Of a stretch of 64,000 bases of DNA, positions 21,653 through 34,449 are shown piece by piece. The notes under the pieces are model-generated. The model searched no databases and had not been told where the DNA came from. It saw only the letters and a program-made list of their open reading frames with translations. The translations under genes were made by a program, and so were the position numbers. Positions within the stretch are counted from its first letter, which is position 1. The number at the start of each line of letters is the position of its first letter. The stretch is from Phallus indusiatus (taxonomy: Eukaryota > Basidiomycota > Agaricomycetes > Phallales > Phallaceae). The stretch spans positions 434,001 through 498,000 of the forward strand of contig JAQFWX010000028.1 of assembly GCA_027605045.1 (NCBI GenBank), in the 5' to 3' direction.

Positions 21653-24256
21653 ATGAACGTGCCGAAAAAAGGTTGGTTTTTAATTGTCATGTTCGTGATC
21701 GTGCACCTTCATTTATTATTCAGGCGAAAACTATGAGTTACGTGCGGATCTCAACAGTGAATATCGCGACAAAAGAAAAGATGCTATCAAACGTGTAATT
21801 GCCAACATGACGGTAGGGAAGGACGTCAGCGGTCTCTTCCCAGATGTGTTAAAGAACATGCAAACAGAAGATTTGGAGCAGAAGAAGCTTGTTTACCTAT
21901 ACCTCATGAATTATGCCAAAACGCAGCCGGAATTGGTCATTTTAGCTGTGAACACTTTTGTCAAGGTTCGGAGCACTCATGATTGCATCTCGTCATATAG
22001 TCTCAATAACCCATTTTAATAACATAGGATTCAAATGATCCAAATCCTCTTGTTAGAGCGTTGGCTATTCGGACCATGGGCTGCCTACGTGCTGAGAAGA
22101 TAATCGATTATTTATGTGACCCTCTACAGCGGTGCCTGCAAGACGAAAACCCCTACGTTCGAAAAACCGCCGCTATCTGTGTTGCAAAGCTATATGATCT
22201 TAAGCCTGAGCTAGCTATTGACAACAATTTCATTACCCAATTACAAGACTTGATATCGGACAACAATCCTATGGTCTGATTTATTTCAGCTATCCGTGCT
22301 GGTGTGCCTGTGTCACTGATGCTGCTGCAAAAACAGGTGGTTGCAAATGCTGTTCTGGCTTTGACAGATATACACAATGCCGCTGCTGCTTCATCTACCG
22401 CTCCAGAACAAGAAATATTCCCTCTCAACTCACAGATATTAGGAAAGCTCCTCGTCGCCCTCAACGAGTGTTCCGAATGGGGGCGTGTAGCTATTCTCAC
22501 TGCGTTGGCACGATATCACCCAGCCGATGAAAGAGAGAGCGAGCATATTTGCGAGCGTGTCGTTCCTCAATTTCAGCACGTCAACGGAAGTGTTGTACTC
22601 GCTGCGGTGAAGGTGTGTCGTCACTTTCTCAACTAGCGCTACCTCTTATTCATGTATAATCAGGTTATCATGATCCACATGCGCAATGTACGACGAGAGG
22701 ACCTTACAAAACAATTAATTCGCAAAATGGCACCACCGCTGGTTACCCTGCTATCATCACCACCAGAAGTCCAATGGGTCGCGCTCCGGAACATCAATCT
22801 CCTTCTGCAGAAGAGGGCTGACATCTTGCAGAACGAGATGAGAGTCTTTTTCTGCAAGTACAACGATCCTCTATATGTCAAGGTTGAGAAGCTCGACATC
22901 ATGATACGCTTGGCGGGAGAAAATAACGTCGACGCGTTGCTTAGTGAATTGAAGGAATACGCCTCGGAGGTGGACGTCGATTTTGTCCGACGGAGTATCA
23001 AGGCCCTTGGACAATGCGCTATCAAGATTGAATCGTCCGCCGAGCGATGTGTTAATGTCTTGTTGGAGCTTATCGCGACGAAGGTGACCTATGTTGTTCA
23101 GGAAGCCATTGTTGTCATGAAGGTTAGTTGTCCCGATAAATCCTAGTAGCCGACGCTCTAACGTTTGAGATAGGATATTTTCCGCAAATATCCTGCCACT
23201 TATGAAGGTGTTATACCCACCCTCTGTGCCAATCTTGAAGAACTGGACGAGCCGGAAGCTAAAGCCTCCTTGATATGGATTATCGGAGAGTATGCTGAAA
23301 AGATTGACAACGCTGATGAATTACTGGGAACGTTTGTTGATACATTTGCTGAAGAAGCTTATGCAGTAAGTCCCCATTTTGAGTCATTTTATCATGTCAA
23401 CGTGATCTCAATATCTTTGTCTAGGTACAATTACAAACGTTGACAGCGGTTGTCAAATTCTTCCTGAAAAAACCTGATAATGCTCAAGGCGTTGTCCAAA
23501 GAGTTCTTAATACTGCAACCAGGGACTGTGACTTGCCTGATGTCCGGGATCGTGCTTACATCTATTGGAGATTACTGTCGACAGACCCTACGGCTGCCAA
23601 GGTTCGTTTTATCTGTTATCCTTGTTTTACTGTCTGACCTGATTTTACTATCTCAGGCTGTTGTCCTTGCCCACCGACCTCCCATTTCGTTACCCCGAAC
23701 AACCGTTTCACCTGCTCTTCTAGAAGAACTACTAGGAGAGATATCCACGCTAGCCAGTGTTTATCATAAACCTGCTGAAACCTTTATCGGACAGGGTAAA
23801 TATGGCGCCGATTCTGTCCAACGATCTGCCGCAATGTATGTTTTCCTTTCATTTTGTTGTGTCTTTCTTGATTTACTTTTTTACTGTAATAGACTCGATG
23901 ACGAAGCTACCTCGAGACGGAAAGCTTTACAGAACATTGTTGCTGGCCAGCAAGCAGAAAACCTCCTGGACTTCGGCGACGATGATGAGAAAGACGGACA
24001 ACTATCCGGTCTTGCTGCCACAACTATAACAACCACTCCTGCCGCCGCCGCGTCGATCATCCAAAACTCAAGCAACCCATTAGACGACCTCGTTTCTATC
24101 TTTGGTGGTGCCAACCTGGCGTCATCACCCCCGCTTCAGCCTCAATCTCAACCCGCCAATTTCGGTTTTTCAAGCTTGTCTCCTGTATCTGCTGGGCCTT
24201 CTCCTACTCCGGCAAATTCGTCTTCTAATCAAGATGACTTGTTAGGTTTATTCTAA
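21653..24256 (+). CDS. APL2: AP-1 complex beta subunit (beta-adaptin)
   Basis: Large subunit of the clathrin adaptor AP-1, sorting cargo between trans-Golgi and endosomes. Nine exons join in frame to 717 residues: 21653-21671, 21724-21965, 22028-22273, 22337-22612, 22664-23122, 23174-23365, 23425-23601, 23657-23835, 23893-24256. The first exon is only 19 nt (MNVPKK). The adaptin trunk includes [67 protein letters not shown] and [18 protein letters not shown] Ser/Pro/Ala-rich hinge holds LLDFGDDDE and [12 protein letters not shown], and the protein ends DDLLGLF, a clathrin-box-like tail. There is no ear domain; the length suits fungal beta-adaptins such as yeast Apl2. Confidence 0.95.
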
Positions 24257-24426
24257 TTTAATTTTCTTGTGGGACTAGTATTGTAGAAAATAAAACTTGA
24301 ATTTGGTTTGAATTCGACACTCGTAACAGGCGCTAACGCGCCTGCCTCTCCAATTGACTTGGATTTTGACGCCATTCCCAGCATCTTTGCGTGTCTCTGC
24401 GACGACAAGATTTATGTGAAGAGTGG

Positions 24427-26000
24427 ATGAGGACTCCGGAAATCTTACAAGGAGAACCTTCGGACATTCTTATATTAAACAACCCTTCCTATGACCAATT
24501 TCTCAAAAGCTGCTTAGAACCGAACCGACCGTGCTTAATTTCTCCTGAGCTGGTTGCTTCGTGGAAAGCGTTTTCTCTTTGGACCAAGAAGAACGAAAAA
24601 GATGGAACTGAAGAGATCAATTGGTCTTATTTGAAGGAAGCTTACGGGGATCAAATGGTTACCGTGGCGCAATGTCTGTCGCGAGATTTCAGTGACCAGG
24701 AGCGAACTCAGCGGCCGTTCTCAGAAGTTATCGATCTATGGACGTCGGGCGAAGGGGAAGGACTATATGTGAAAGATTGGCATCTTGCCAAAGCTTTAGA
24801 TCAGAAAGGGCTTCCTTCTTTTTATGAGACGCCGGATATCTTTCGTGATGACTGGATGAATGCTTTTTGGGAGAGTGAAGGAAAGGATGATTTCCGATTC
24901 GTGGTATGCTGAAAAGACTTCTTTTTCACTTTCAAAAACCTGATGATTTTCGTTTAGTATATGGGTGTAGCGAAAACTTTCACTCCGTTGCATCGCGATG
25001 TTTGTATGTTGCCCAATGTCTATTTGTCCAATCAAACTCTACATGACACGTTACCGATTAATAAGATACCTCTTATTCATGGTCAACCAATGGCTTCGGT
25101 GTTAAAAAGTGGCATCTTTTTCCACCTAGCGTATCCCAACATCTTCGCCGATTTCCTGATCGTACCACAAGCGAAATCGTCTTCGATGTCCGAAACGTTG
25201 ATACTAGTATCTTCAAAGAATTCCACCAGGCTCGAGCCCAAATGATTACAGTCATACAACCTCCGGGCTGGACTATCTTCGTGTTAGTACTTGGCGTTTT
25301 GTCTGGACGGCTTTTACTGATCTGTGTAGTCCCAGCGGTTGGTATCATCAAGGTACTCTTCACCTTTCACTCTCTTGTGCTGGCAGACACTGAAGTCTTA
25401 TACAGTGGAAAACGATACAGACGCGATAAGTATCAATCATAATTGGTGGAATTCTGTTTTCATAATTGTATGAAACCATTTGCTCAACGAATGCATAAGG
25501 TGTAACACCAATAACCTGCCGTCTGTTTATCGGTCCCTCTTAACCGCTACACACGACGTTATGGACGCCCTCTCGGACGTTGAAGAGTTGTTACGTGACA
25601 CAGTCGCTAATGGCTGTTGGCAAAAAGAGTGGATGAAAGTTGTTCAAGAGCTTCTCCAGAAGGACTCGGGATGGGAGTAAGGCGACTTAGTCTTCTTTTG
25701 ATCTACCAGCCTAAGAAACGCTTATAGTTGGTGCACATTTTGGAATATGATCCTCTTCAACATCGCGCAATTGGATAATCCTTTAAAGGTGGCTTGTCTC
25801 TTTCCTGTTAGGCTCTTATAGTGTTGATGATCAGATTAGAAACCCAACTCGGCATGGACTCCGGCTGGTTCACATCTCCAACCTGACTCAGAAAGAATCC
25901 GATCCGTTGTGCGATCACTATTGTCGGATTTTCGTGCCAACCAAGTCGACTTATTACAACATACGGATAACTTACCTTCGGTGCTGGATAAAATCTCGTT
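24427..26000 (+). CDS. JmjC-domain oxygenase, JMJD4-like
   Basis: Fe(II)/2-oxoglutarate dioxygenase of the JmjC superfamily resembling JMJD4, whose animal member hydroxylates a lysine of release factor eRF1. First ATG MRTPEILQGEPSD. Visible in order: NRPCLISPELVASWKAF, YVKDWHLAKAL, YMGVAKTFTPLHRDVY (HxD iron ligands), SYSWSTNGFGVKKWHLFPP, MITVIQPPGWTIFVPSGWYHQV, DAISINHNWWN (third ligand His), NNLPSVYRSLLTATHDVMDAL and FWNMILFNIAQLDNPLK. Introns are short and most phases fit; the one after HNWWNS could not be placed cleanly. The 3' end is uncertain: the last exon may stop at 25886 or run on from 25845, and the boundary given is approximate. It starts 170 bp after the AP-1 gene. Confidence 0.82.
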
Positions 26001-26193
26001 TCTACTTTAAGAATGTTCTATTGCTAGTACAAACTAGTGGTCTTTTGCAACTGTATTATCTCGAGATTACGGTTTCTTTCGTCGTAACACGAAGAGGAGA
26101 TTCTAATTTGAAGGACCGATTTTCTTTCGGAAAAGAAGCGAGATGTCACAAACACGAGGCTTCTGTCCAACCCTTGTCTTCCGACCAACACTC

Positions 26194-27519
26194 ATGTCAG
26201 CAACAACAGTCTCACAACTGGAATTCATTCGGCGTCATACCTCCGTCAGTTGTGATTCGTTCGATATTAATGGTTATAACCAGTTCAATTCTCATGTCTT
26301 TGACTGTTAAGCTAATTTCATTTCAGTTGTCAAGGAATTCGGACCTTTTGTGAATTGTACTTCTAACCAGGCTATAATTTATGGCGAATTGATCAAAGTA
26401 ACTTTGATTTTTATTATTATTCAAAACTTTGGTTTATCCATGTTTAGGAATCCAACAAAATTATCGTTGCAGAGGCTGCTAGACTCGCAGACAAGTATGA
26501 TCCCGATGATAATAAATGTGTCAAGTACGGAGTCAAAGCAGCGGTAGTTTTTGCCCATAATTGCAATTCCACTACATCATTAAGACATTTATAGATGGTT
26601 ATTCTCGCTCTTAGAATATTGCCTCACCTGACAGGAAGGTGTGATATCACAACTCTTTATTACATACCTTTTTCTCTGAAAAACAAACTTGACGCAGTGT
26701 TCTTCTACAAAGCTCCATGCATGCTGCACACTCTCGGGATGAGACTGTAGATGATGTTCTGGAAATAATACGTCTCTTCAAACAACTTTCGCCGGGTACT
26801 CCCCTTGAACGCATTTGCATCAAAATTCCAGCCACATACGAAGGTTTGGAAGCTTGCCGCATTTTGAATGAAATGGGCATAGGCACACTGGCTACCTGTG
26901 TGTTTTCTGTGGAACAAGGGATTCTAGCATCGGAAGTTGGATGCCGTTTCGTATCACCTTATATCAATGAATTGAAGGTTAGAATTTTGTTTAAGTATAC
27001 CTGCAAAGATCTTATTTTGCGTGTTCTAGGTTCACTTTACACCAGGAATGATAGACGAGCACAAGCTATTCCCTACGATTCGGCAAATATATGAATATTA
27101 TGAGAGTCGTGAAATCAAGACGAAGATCATATTGGGGAGGTAAGCTGAGAGAAAGCAAGAAAAGTTCAGCTGTTCAATTGTCCGTCGTCAGCTTTGTTTC
27201 CTACCAGGAGGTTTTGGAAGTGTCCGGCATACACGGCGTCACCCTTCCTCACAAAATATTGAAGGACATGTCCACTACGACCATTTCTGCTGAAACTGCC
27301 CTCAGTTATCCTACCAGAAGCGGTATTCTTGAGATTGAGAAGACTCAAGAATCACAATTTCTAAATAACGAGAAAGCCTTCAAAGCCGCCCTTTCTTCAA
27401 ACAAGGAAGCCACTCGAAAATTGCAGGAAGCTATCTCATTCTTCCTCGACACTGAAAAACAACTGGAAGATATCGTGAGGAATGCCTTGCAGGAGTTCCC
27501 GTTGTTTGCAAAGAAATGA
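26194..27519 (+). CDS. Transaldolase-family protein
   Basis: Class I aldolase-fold enzyme; transaldolases move a dihydroxyacetone unit in the pentose phosphate pathway. The start MSATTVSQLEFIRRH precedes CDSFDI and then NVVKEFGPFVNCTSNQAIIYGE (conserved Asp and TSN positions). Later segments: AARLADKYDPDDNKCVKYG, an exon with ILPHLTG, ETVDDVLEIIRLFK, ERICIKIPATYEGLEACR (KIP lysine, the Schiff-base residue by homology), TLATCVFSVEQGILASE, RFVSPYINEL, HFTPGMIDEHKLFPTIRQIY, SFVSYQEVLEVSGIHGVTLPHK and a helical tail ending FPLFAKK. At least seven short introns. It belongs to the shorter fungal transaldolase-like group rather than the canonical TAL1 type. Convergent with the unknown gene at 27873-29096. 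Confidence 0.85.
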
Positions 27520-27872
27520 GGTTCAAGCGGCCAGCCGCCCCTCACCACCACATTCACAGGGCTCAAGGTTGATGTATTTACAGTTTAATTACCTTAAAAT
27601 GGGTTTTCATGTTTCACGAATCATTGCGTTGTTAGTTAGTGAAACTAGCCATGGAAAACGGAAATGACGAAACATAGTCAGACTCATTAGTCATATTACA
27701 TGTAAGTTTAATATCTTGAGGCAATTGACGTTCCAGTGGTAGTGATGATACATATGTATTTATATTGTGTCAAAAACAGCATGGACACTCTAAGTTTGAA
27801 TACACAGCGAAAACGATAGCAAGCTCAATATCAGAAAAAAAAGCATTCTCGTGGATCTTTGCCACCGTACCA
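27520..27872. other. Convergent 3' intergenic region
   Basis: AT-rich spacer between two convergent stop codons. It must contain both polyadenylation regions. No gene seen. Confidence 0.5.
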
Positions 27873-29096
27873 CTAAGCTACGCAACCAGCCACCAATCCG
27901 TCGTATGGATGGCAAAAAGAATCACTACATAGTGCTTCCACTAAAGCGTCCACGTCATCCTCCACTTTATCTATGCCCGCACTGGCTCGAATATCGAACA
28001 AACCATGATCATCCATGAAAATGAGAGACTCCCCGGATGTATGCGTGATTTGAATTTGCCAGATACTAGTTGTGCCAAGAGATTGGGATTGGTCGATGAA
28101 TCTGTAATAGCTAGGCAAGTATCGGCACACAAGGCGATAGAGAAGTAGCGCCGATGAAATGACAGTGGTTAAATTCGCAGTGTCACTTGAACGATCTCGA
28201 ACGATCTTTCTGGTTTGAACGTTATACTTCAAGTCTCGGAGAATGGAATGGAAGGACGAAAAGTCTTGTTTGAAGGTGGTAGAAAGACGCCAGTTAATGC
28301 GAAATATGTTGCCGTATTCGTCGCCATCGTCATCGTCGTCACCGGCATAGATACCGACACGAGAACGGTGAACTTCAATAGGAACTGCAGTGTAGCCCTC
28401 CGTGCTTGTGGGATGATCGGCGTCCGCGGCCGGGTGATAGCAACTGAAACGCCGAGTTCCTTTTTTTCTTCCAAAAAGTGCATTCAATAACTTGACAGAT
28501 TCCTCGTGGAAGAATTTTTTAGACGCTTTTGGCTCGTCGTTACTGAGATCGCCATTTCCTTTTATGTGAAAAGCATTGACTTTTACAGCACCTTTATCTT
28601 CATAAAATTGGAGGATTCTGCCAGTTGGTTGATGTCGGATGTCCACTCCCCAGACGCAGTTGTATTCATCTAGAGGCGGGCCGGGCATATCCGGAAAATA
28701 GCACAACAGACGGTACAAGACATCGGCGGAAGACACATGTCTCCATAGGTTACCGACTGAGTTGAATTGGTCGACTGGTAGGGCGACGAGATATTTCATC
28801 TCGTTCATATCTAGATTTGCCCTAAATTTTGTATCATAATGAAAATCAAAACTTTCGCCGTCTTCGAAAGGCATCCAGTTAGCCCGAATATATTCTCGAA
28901 GAGGATTCGGACGGTGTAGTTCATCGTTCACTTGAAGCAAGATTTCCTCCGGGAGCCGTATTGATGGGGGTTGAGACGCGTTTATCTCGTGCAATAAAGA
29001 AAGAGTCTTTTCGGGACTTGTTATGAAAGGATAGATTGAGGAAGGAACGGGACTCCTAAGCAAATAGTTTTCACTTGGTTTTTCGGCCAGAGACAT
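27873..29096 (-). CDS. Unknown protein, 407 residues, single exon
   Basis: I do not recognise this family. One uninterrupted frame from MSLAEKPSEN to GLVAGCVA. Features: LPEEILLQVNDELHRPNPLRE near residue 48, which faintly recalls an F-box-like start; HYDTKFRANLDMNEMKYLVALP; VLYRLLCYFPDMPGPPLDEY; HQPTGRILQFYEDKG; an acidic Asp run near residue 253; NLTTVISSALLLYRLVCRYLP; and two similar half motifs, WGVDIRHQPTGRILQFYEDKGAV and WQIQITHTSGESLIFMDDHGL, suggesting an internal duplication. A broken tandem copy lies just upstream of its 5' end (29300-30060). It is probably a lineage-restricted basidiomycete protein. Confidence 0.7.
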   Translation of the reverse strand: MSLAEKPSENYLLRSPVPSSIYPFITSPEKTLSLLHEINASQPPSIRLPEEILLQVNDELHRPNPLREYIRANWMPFEDGESFDFHYDTKFRANLDMNEMKYLVALPVDQFNSVGNLWRHVSSADVLYRLLCYFPDMPGPPLDEYNCVWGVDIRHQPTGRILQFYEDKGAVKVNAFHIKGNGDLSNDEPKASKKFFHEESVKLLNALFGRKKGTRRFSCYHPAADADHPTSTEGYTAVPIEVHRSRVGIYAGDDDDDGDEYGNIFRINWRLSTTFKQDFSSFHSILRDLKYNVQTRKIVRDRSSDTANLTTVISSALLLYRLVCRYLPSYYRFIDQSQSLGTTSIWQIQITHTSGESLIFMDDHGLFDIRASAGIDKVEDDVDALVEALCSDSFCHPYDGLVAGCVA

Positions 29097-29299
29097 TCTT
29101 AAGAGTGTTACGTGGATCTTGTTTGGATTGTCACACGCATTGTCACACTATCTTGGCCTTTTAGACGGTTGTAATCGACCTGAGTCCATCAAGGGCCTTG
29201 GAAATTGATAATGAAGATCATACTGGTATTCTGAACAGCGTCAAAGATTTCTAGTTTACTAATGAAGTTTGAATTGAAGTATAAACACCACTATTCGAC

Positions 29300-30060
29300 C
29301 AGAATGGCGAGTAACAAGGCCAAAGCTTTCTTGAGCATCTTCATGGCGATTGTCTCCGATACATAAACCATCAGGCTAAGGCGCGAGACGCCACCGTATG
29401 GATGGATACAGGAGTCACTACAGTCACTACAAAGTGCTCCCATCAAAGCGTCCATATCATTTACTTCGTCTATGCCCGTACTAGCTCGGATATCAATCCA
29501 ACCATGGTCATCCATAAAATAAGAGACTCTTTGGGCTTGAATTTGCCAAACACTAGTCGTGACAGACGCATCCGCATTTTCAACGGCATACAAGACGATA
29601 GAGCAGTAGCGCCGAAGAAATGACAGTGGTTAAATTTGTGGTGCCATTCGAATGATCAATCTTCCTGGCCCGAATATCATATTCGTAGGTCTTGTAAAAT
29701 GGAACGGGAGGATAAAAAGTCTTGCCTCGAGGTCGTGCAATAGTACCATTCCAGGTGATAGAATCTGATGACGAGCGAAAAGAGCACTGGTCGCTGTCGA
29801 GCTCATCACCGATGCAAGCACGACGACTTCCTTGCTCGTGGGATGATCGGCATCCGCAGGGTGGTAGCAACAAAAACTTCGGGTTCCGTCATTCGTTTCG
29901 AAAAGTGCATTCAAGTAATTTGATAGATTCCGTAAATTTCGTCGATGCACATGCGATGTGATGCCTTCTTTTGGCATAAAGTTGTGCAGCTGCGTAATGA
30001 TCCAGCATACCAGTCGGATGGTGTTGGAAGAGTGCTCCCCAATAACTCGTAGTGTCACAC
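29300..30060 (-). pseudogene. Truncated, frameshifted copy of the 407-residue unknown gene
   Basis: Minus-strand matches to the neighbouring gene occur in the same order but in several frames: HHPTGMLDHY, LNALFETNDGTRSFCCYHPADADHPTS, TNLTTVISSALLLYRLVCR and FMDDHGWIDIRASTGIDEV followed by MDALMGALCSD. The N-terminal ~150 residues are missing and at least two frame changes are needed. Tandem duplication followed by decay is the simplest explanation. Confidence 0.8.
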
Positions 30061-30173
30061 CACTAGTGACTCTACACGCCTAAAATAGCTTCTCGCCGAA
30101 GTGCAGGATCAGGCTCGGCATTCGCACAAGAGTGTTGGGGACATGAGCTGTGCTCTGCTTCCTCAGACTGTCG

Positions 30174-32257
30174 ATGGGTCTATATACTTCTTATGTTGTA
30201 TGTTCAATAGAAGATATAGCGACACCTACATCCCCATTGGACCTTCATGTCAAAGAATACGATTACATTATCGTAGGCGGTATGTCTTTTAAGTTCTCGT
30301 TTTTCAAAAAAATCTTCTCATGAGATTCATTACCTCAGGCGGAACAGCGGGGTGCGTGCTCGCGAACCGTCTCAGCGAAAATCCAAACATATCCGTCTTA
30401 CTGCTCGAGCGCGGTCCCGTTCTGAATACATGGACATCGCGTGTGCCCTTGCTTTCCATGAATGTGCATTCTTCCGGCTACCCAATCTACAGATGGCCTA
30501 GTGCTCCAATCAAGGGCGCAACCAACGGTTCCACAGATCTAGTTAGCGGGAAAGTATTAGGTGGAACCTCTAAAGTAAACGGGTTTATCTATTCCAGACC
30601 ATTCCCCGGCGAACTGGACCGGTGGTCTCGCGACGGTCGCAAAGGCTGGTCTTACGAAGATGTGAAGGCTCTTCTTATTCGGTCCGAGACGTCTCTGACT
30701 CATCAAGCGTCCTCACATCGAGGCACCACAGGTAGGTCGCAATAGATTCACTGTCCGGGTTTTTATTCATTTTGTAGGGCCCTGGCAGAATCAAGCTTCA
30801 AACATTTTCTTGAAAAGTATTGATAGGTTCGTAGTAAACATGCCCATAATTTTTTTCCTGACGATATTCTTAGGACGGTAAAAGCTGCAGAAACTCTTGG
30901 TTTCCCATTTACTAAGGAAGCGAACCGGCCGGAAGGTCCAGTGGTAGGGACAATTTTAACGGAACGTACCGTTGATTTGAAAGGATATCGCACCTCAGCA
31001 TCAGACGCCTTCTTGCCCCAATCTCTCGTTTCAAAAAGAAAAGCCCATCTCAAGATCTGTCCCAACGTCCTTGTAACAAAAATAAAGTTCGAAAAGAACG
31101 ACTCTGCCAATTCTGAGGACTGTAATATTCGAGCGCGGGGTGTTTTTCTTGAGCGAGACTCCGTCCTGGAAAATGCTCGACCATCGCTGTCTTATTATAT
31201 CGCTGCTCGCAAAGAAGTTATTCTTTGTGCAGGCGCCATTGCTTCACCTCAGTTGCTAATGCTAAGGTCTGGAAAATTCTCTCTCTCAGTCAAGTAACGT
31301 CAATTCAATTCTTGTAACAGCGGCATAGGGCCCCGGTCTCATTTAGAATCAGCGGACATTACAGTCGTCCACGACATGCCCGGCGTTGGAATGCATTTAG
31401 TACGTTATTACATCTTCGTGCGAAAAAAAAGAATGACCTTTTGATAATTATGATAGCAAGATCACACAGGAGCGGCGATGATTTTCCGTGTCCCTCTCGA
31501 GGACACTTTACACGTGATTGAACAAAAGCCGTTGCACGCCTTGAGTTCATTTTTCCAATATCTCTTCTTCAAACGAGGTCTTTTCACCGCTCCGCTAATC
31601 GACGTCACAATCTACACAAAATCATCTCTGATAGACGACAACATGAGACTCAAAACTCATGACCCATCCGAGACTGACGCTCGCAACCCGGACAACATCC
31701 CCGACATCGAAATCATGCCCACGCCTTACAACGCTAGCCTCATTACCAAACATCCTCTCAAAGGCAAAGGCCTGTTCTCCCTCATTTCCGCAGTCCTTCA
31801 ACCCAAATCCACCGGAACAGTCCGCTTAGCCTCCAACGACCCAAGGGTGCGACCCGTTTGCGAACTAGGCTTATTCAAAGATCCCGAAGATGCCACCGTC
31901 TTGCGAAAAGGTGTTCGTCTAGCTCTTCGACTCGCCCGACAAATGCGCGAAGAAGGGTACGAAATAGAGGATGTATTCGTCCCCCAAAGCGAGAGCGATC
32001 AAGATATTGATGAGTTCGCGTTGAAAGAGCCTCGGTCTACTTTTCATTACACGTCTACCTGTCGAATGGCTCCTTTGAATGATCTGGGGTCTCCGGGTGT
32101 GGTCGATGACGAGCTGTGTGTCCATGGAATTAAAAGTCTCAGGATCGCAGATGGAAGTATTCTCCCGAACATCGTTGCGACTCATACACAAGCTGCTATT
32201 GTAATGGTAGCAGAAAAGTGTGCTGATCTCATAAAAGCTGGTTGGAAAGATTTGTGA
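30174..32257 (+). CDS. GMC oxidoreductase (aryl-alcohol/glucose-oxidase-like flavoenzyme)
   Basis: FAD-dependent alcohol oxidase or dehydrogenase of the glucose-methanol-choline family. Six exons (30174-30279, 30339-30731, 30778-30826, 30874-31266, 31321-31403, 31461-32257) give 606 residues with no frame break, the normal size. The N-terminus MGLYTSYVVCSIED leads into the FAD-binding motif YDYIIVGGGTAGCVLANRLSE. Further motifs: GKVLGGTSKVNGFIYSR (GMC signature 1), EVILCAGAIASPQLLMLSGIGP (signature 2), FHYTSTCRM (first active-site His) and LRIADGSILPNIVATHTQAA (second His). No obvious signal peptide, so it may be intracellular. Substrate cannot be told from sequence. Its stop is about 135 bp from the M28 peptidase stop (convergent). 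Confidence 0.93.
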
Positions 32258-32392
32258 AGAGCGTAAAGCCGAAAATTTCCTAACTTATCTGTTATGTATA
32301 CTGTTCGGGCAAATGGAACCTTAATTGATCAACTTATTACATGGATCATCCCTGTAAATACATATCCAAAAAATAGGTCGGTGATATTAGAA

Positions 32393-34449
32393 TCATTGGT
32401 CAATAGTGAAACCTGCAGCATGTAGCGCGACAGCCAACTAAATTAGAGATGGAAAGAAACAATCAGTAAACGTTGGGATGAAACCAAATCCGAAGACACG
32501 CACATCAACTTTGGCAATGGATCTGATTTGACTGATGTCATAACCTTCTCGGTCGCTCAAATCCCCTACGAAAAACAGGCATCGGAGCTTGAACTACAAT
32601 ATATTCACAACACACAACTTTGAACGTACCACTGTTATGATACATTGGATCAATTATTGGGCCAGCGCGCTCAAATATTTGCATGGCAGCAAAACCTTGT
32701 TCATGGAAGGTCTATGAAAAGAGTAAATGGACTTGATCAACACATGAAAAAAAAAGCGAAAAACGTACCTGGTGATCTGAGCAGCAAGCCTTTTGGAAGA
32801 AATATACATGGATAAGAGTCTGTTCGGGATGTTTTGAAACAACAACTTGAAACGTACGAGGGTAGGCCCAACTGTCAATTCAGGAGAATACAGCGCAGAG
32901 ACGTTTTGAATAAGATATGCAACTTCGATTGTTCCAACGCTGAAAGAAGGGTAATTATTAAATAATATATAGGAAATTCGGACGCCTTACGCTGGAGTGT
33001 ACCCTAATTGAGGAGGCTCCTCGGGGCTATGATATCCTAACATGTCAGCTTGTATCATCATCGCTACATCAACATCGCTCTCTCTAAGAGATTCTGCAAC
33101 CAGACAGATTCAAGAGTTAACTATCTCCCAAATTCGAGACAATGATATAAAACGTACGAGCATAGGCACGACTCCCAAGCAATCCTTGCTCTTCTCCCGC
33201 GAACGCGGCGAATTTGACATTGGCGTTGAATTTGACGCCTTTGTTCTTGATGGTCCGCGCGATTTCAAGAAGTGCAATTGTTCCTGATCCGTCATCATCT
33301 CCACCCGGAGCTCTAAGGCTTTTGCGTAGATTCGTATCAGTAAATGTATGCGAGAAGTTGCCAGTGTTATAATACCTGCCAAAGCTGCCGCGGGAATCAT
33401 AGTGAGCGCCAAGGACACTACGCGGAATAAGTGAATGCGCTAAACGCCCATGGAACGACAACACTCACATCGTTTCGGGAATGTCTGACAGAGAAGGATA
33501 TCCGCTGAGGAGATTTAAGAGTTTAGCAGAAAAACGCGACGGGAAGCAAAGATAATACCATATAACATTAGGCGCAAAGCCAACTAGGAATGGCTCCAGT
33601 TCGCATTGTAACCCAGAATCTTCAAAGTGGGCCTTGATCCATTTGGCAGCTGTCCGAGCACCAGAACTAAACGAGTGACGACTGATGATATCGGAATTGG
33701 GGTCTTCTCCAGTAAGGTATCGTATGTTGTCCAATAATCTTTTCTCCTACAATATCCATTGATGAATCATCGCAACCAGAAGAACGCTGAGAACTGGGGT
33801 AACGCACAGATATCGAATTGACTATATCGGCTACATTGGCATCAAACTTGAGGGTATTTAACCACTTTTGGACACGACTGATAGATTCTGTTGGAACCGG
33901 TATACGAGCTGAATCTAGTGGAACGTGTACTGAAACCAGAAAGCGGGGAAGGAGCATGTCGAGCTCAGGAACTAACTCGTTGGGAATTGTGATAAGTGCA
34001 GAAGATGGGGTTTGATGAATGATTCCAGCTGTAGGAACGTGGAAGTTCTGCTGATTAGTTCCGTGTTCAAATTGTTCAGATGTCCCGGAGATCCTATCCT
34101 TCAGATTACCCATAAACTCCTTCAAAGCGACTTCAAATGCGGCATCATTATCTCTTCTCACGCTCTCATCAACGCCGGCTTCCTGAACGTAAAATACTTG
34201 TTCGACGTCTGTATCGGGTATAGTGACGATTTTGTAGTCTCGCGAAATGGCCGGAAGATCGAGGCCATGGGTGTCATCAGGCTGCAAGCGAGAAACACGA
34301 TAAACATGCTGTCCTACGCCATAAACTCCTAGGACAGTCCCAGGGGCGTTTTCTGACCCAAGATTGGTGTCCGAAACGGCTAATGTAGAGACAGAGAATA
34401 CTCCTCTTGCAAAAAGAGGAATAACGGCGACAAGACACGAGAGCAGCAT
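32393..34449 (-). CDS. M28-family zinc aminopeptidase, secreted or vacuolar
   Basis: Co-catalytic di-zinc exopeptidase of the M28 family. The start at 34449 gives a signal peptide (MLLSCLVAVIPLFARGVFS). A long N-terminal propeptide-like region is followed by EKRLLDNIRYLTGEDP, HSFSSGARTAAKWIKAHFE, VLGAHYDSRG (zinc His), APGGDDDGSGT (zinc and catalytic Asp), KFAAFAGEEQGLLGSRAYA (catalytic Glu), MMIQADMLGY (zinc Asp), CCSDHQ followed by TFHEQGFAAMQIFE (last zinc His), MYHNSGD and REGYDISQI, ending HAAGFTIDQ. About ten short introns fit in phase. All metal ligands are present. Likely role: peptide digestion in the vacuole or outside the cell. It is divergent from the GH127 gene. Confidence 0.9.

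Noticed and set aside
27830..27895. tRNA-like A-box on the minus strand (TAGCTTAGTGG)
   Set aside because: No B-box or foldable T-arm follows at the right distance, and the sequence overlaps the 3' end of the 407-residue ORF. Chance match.
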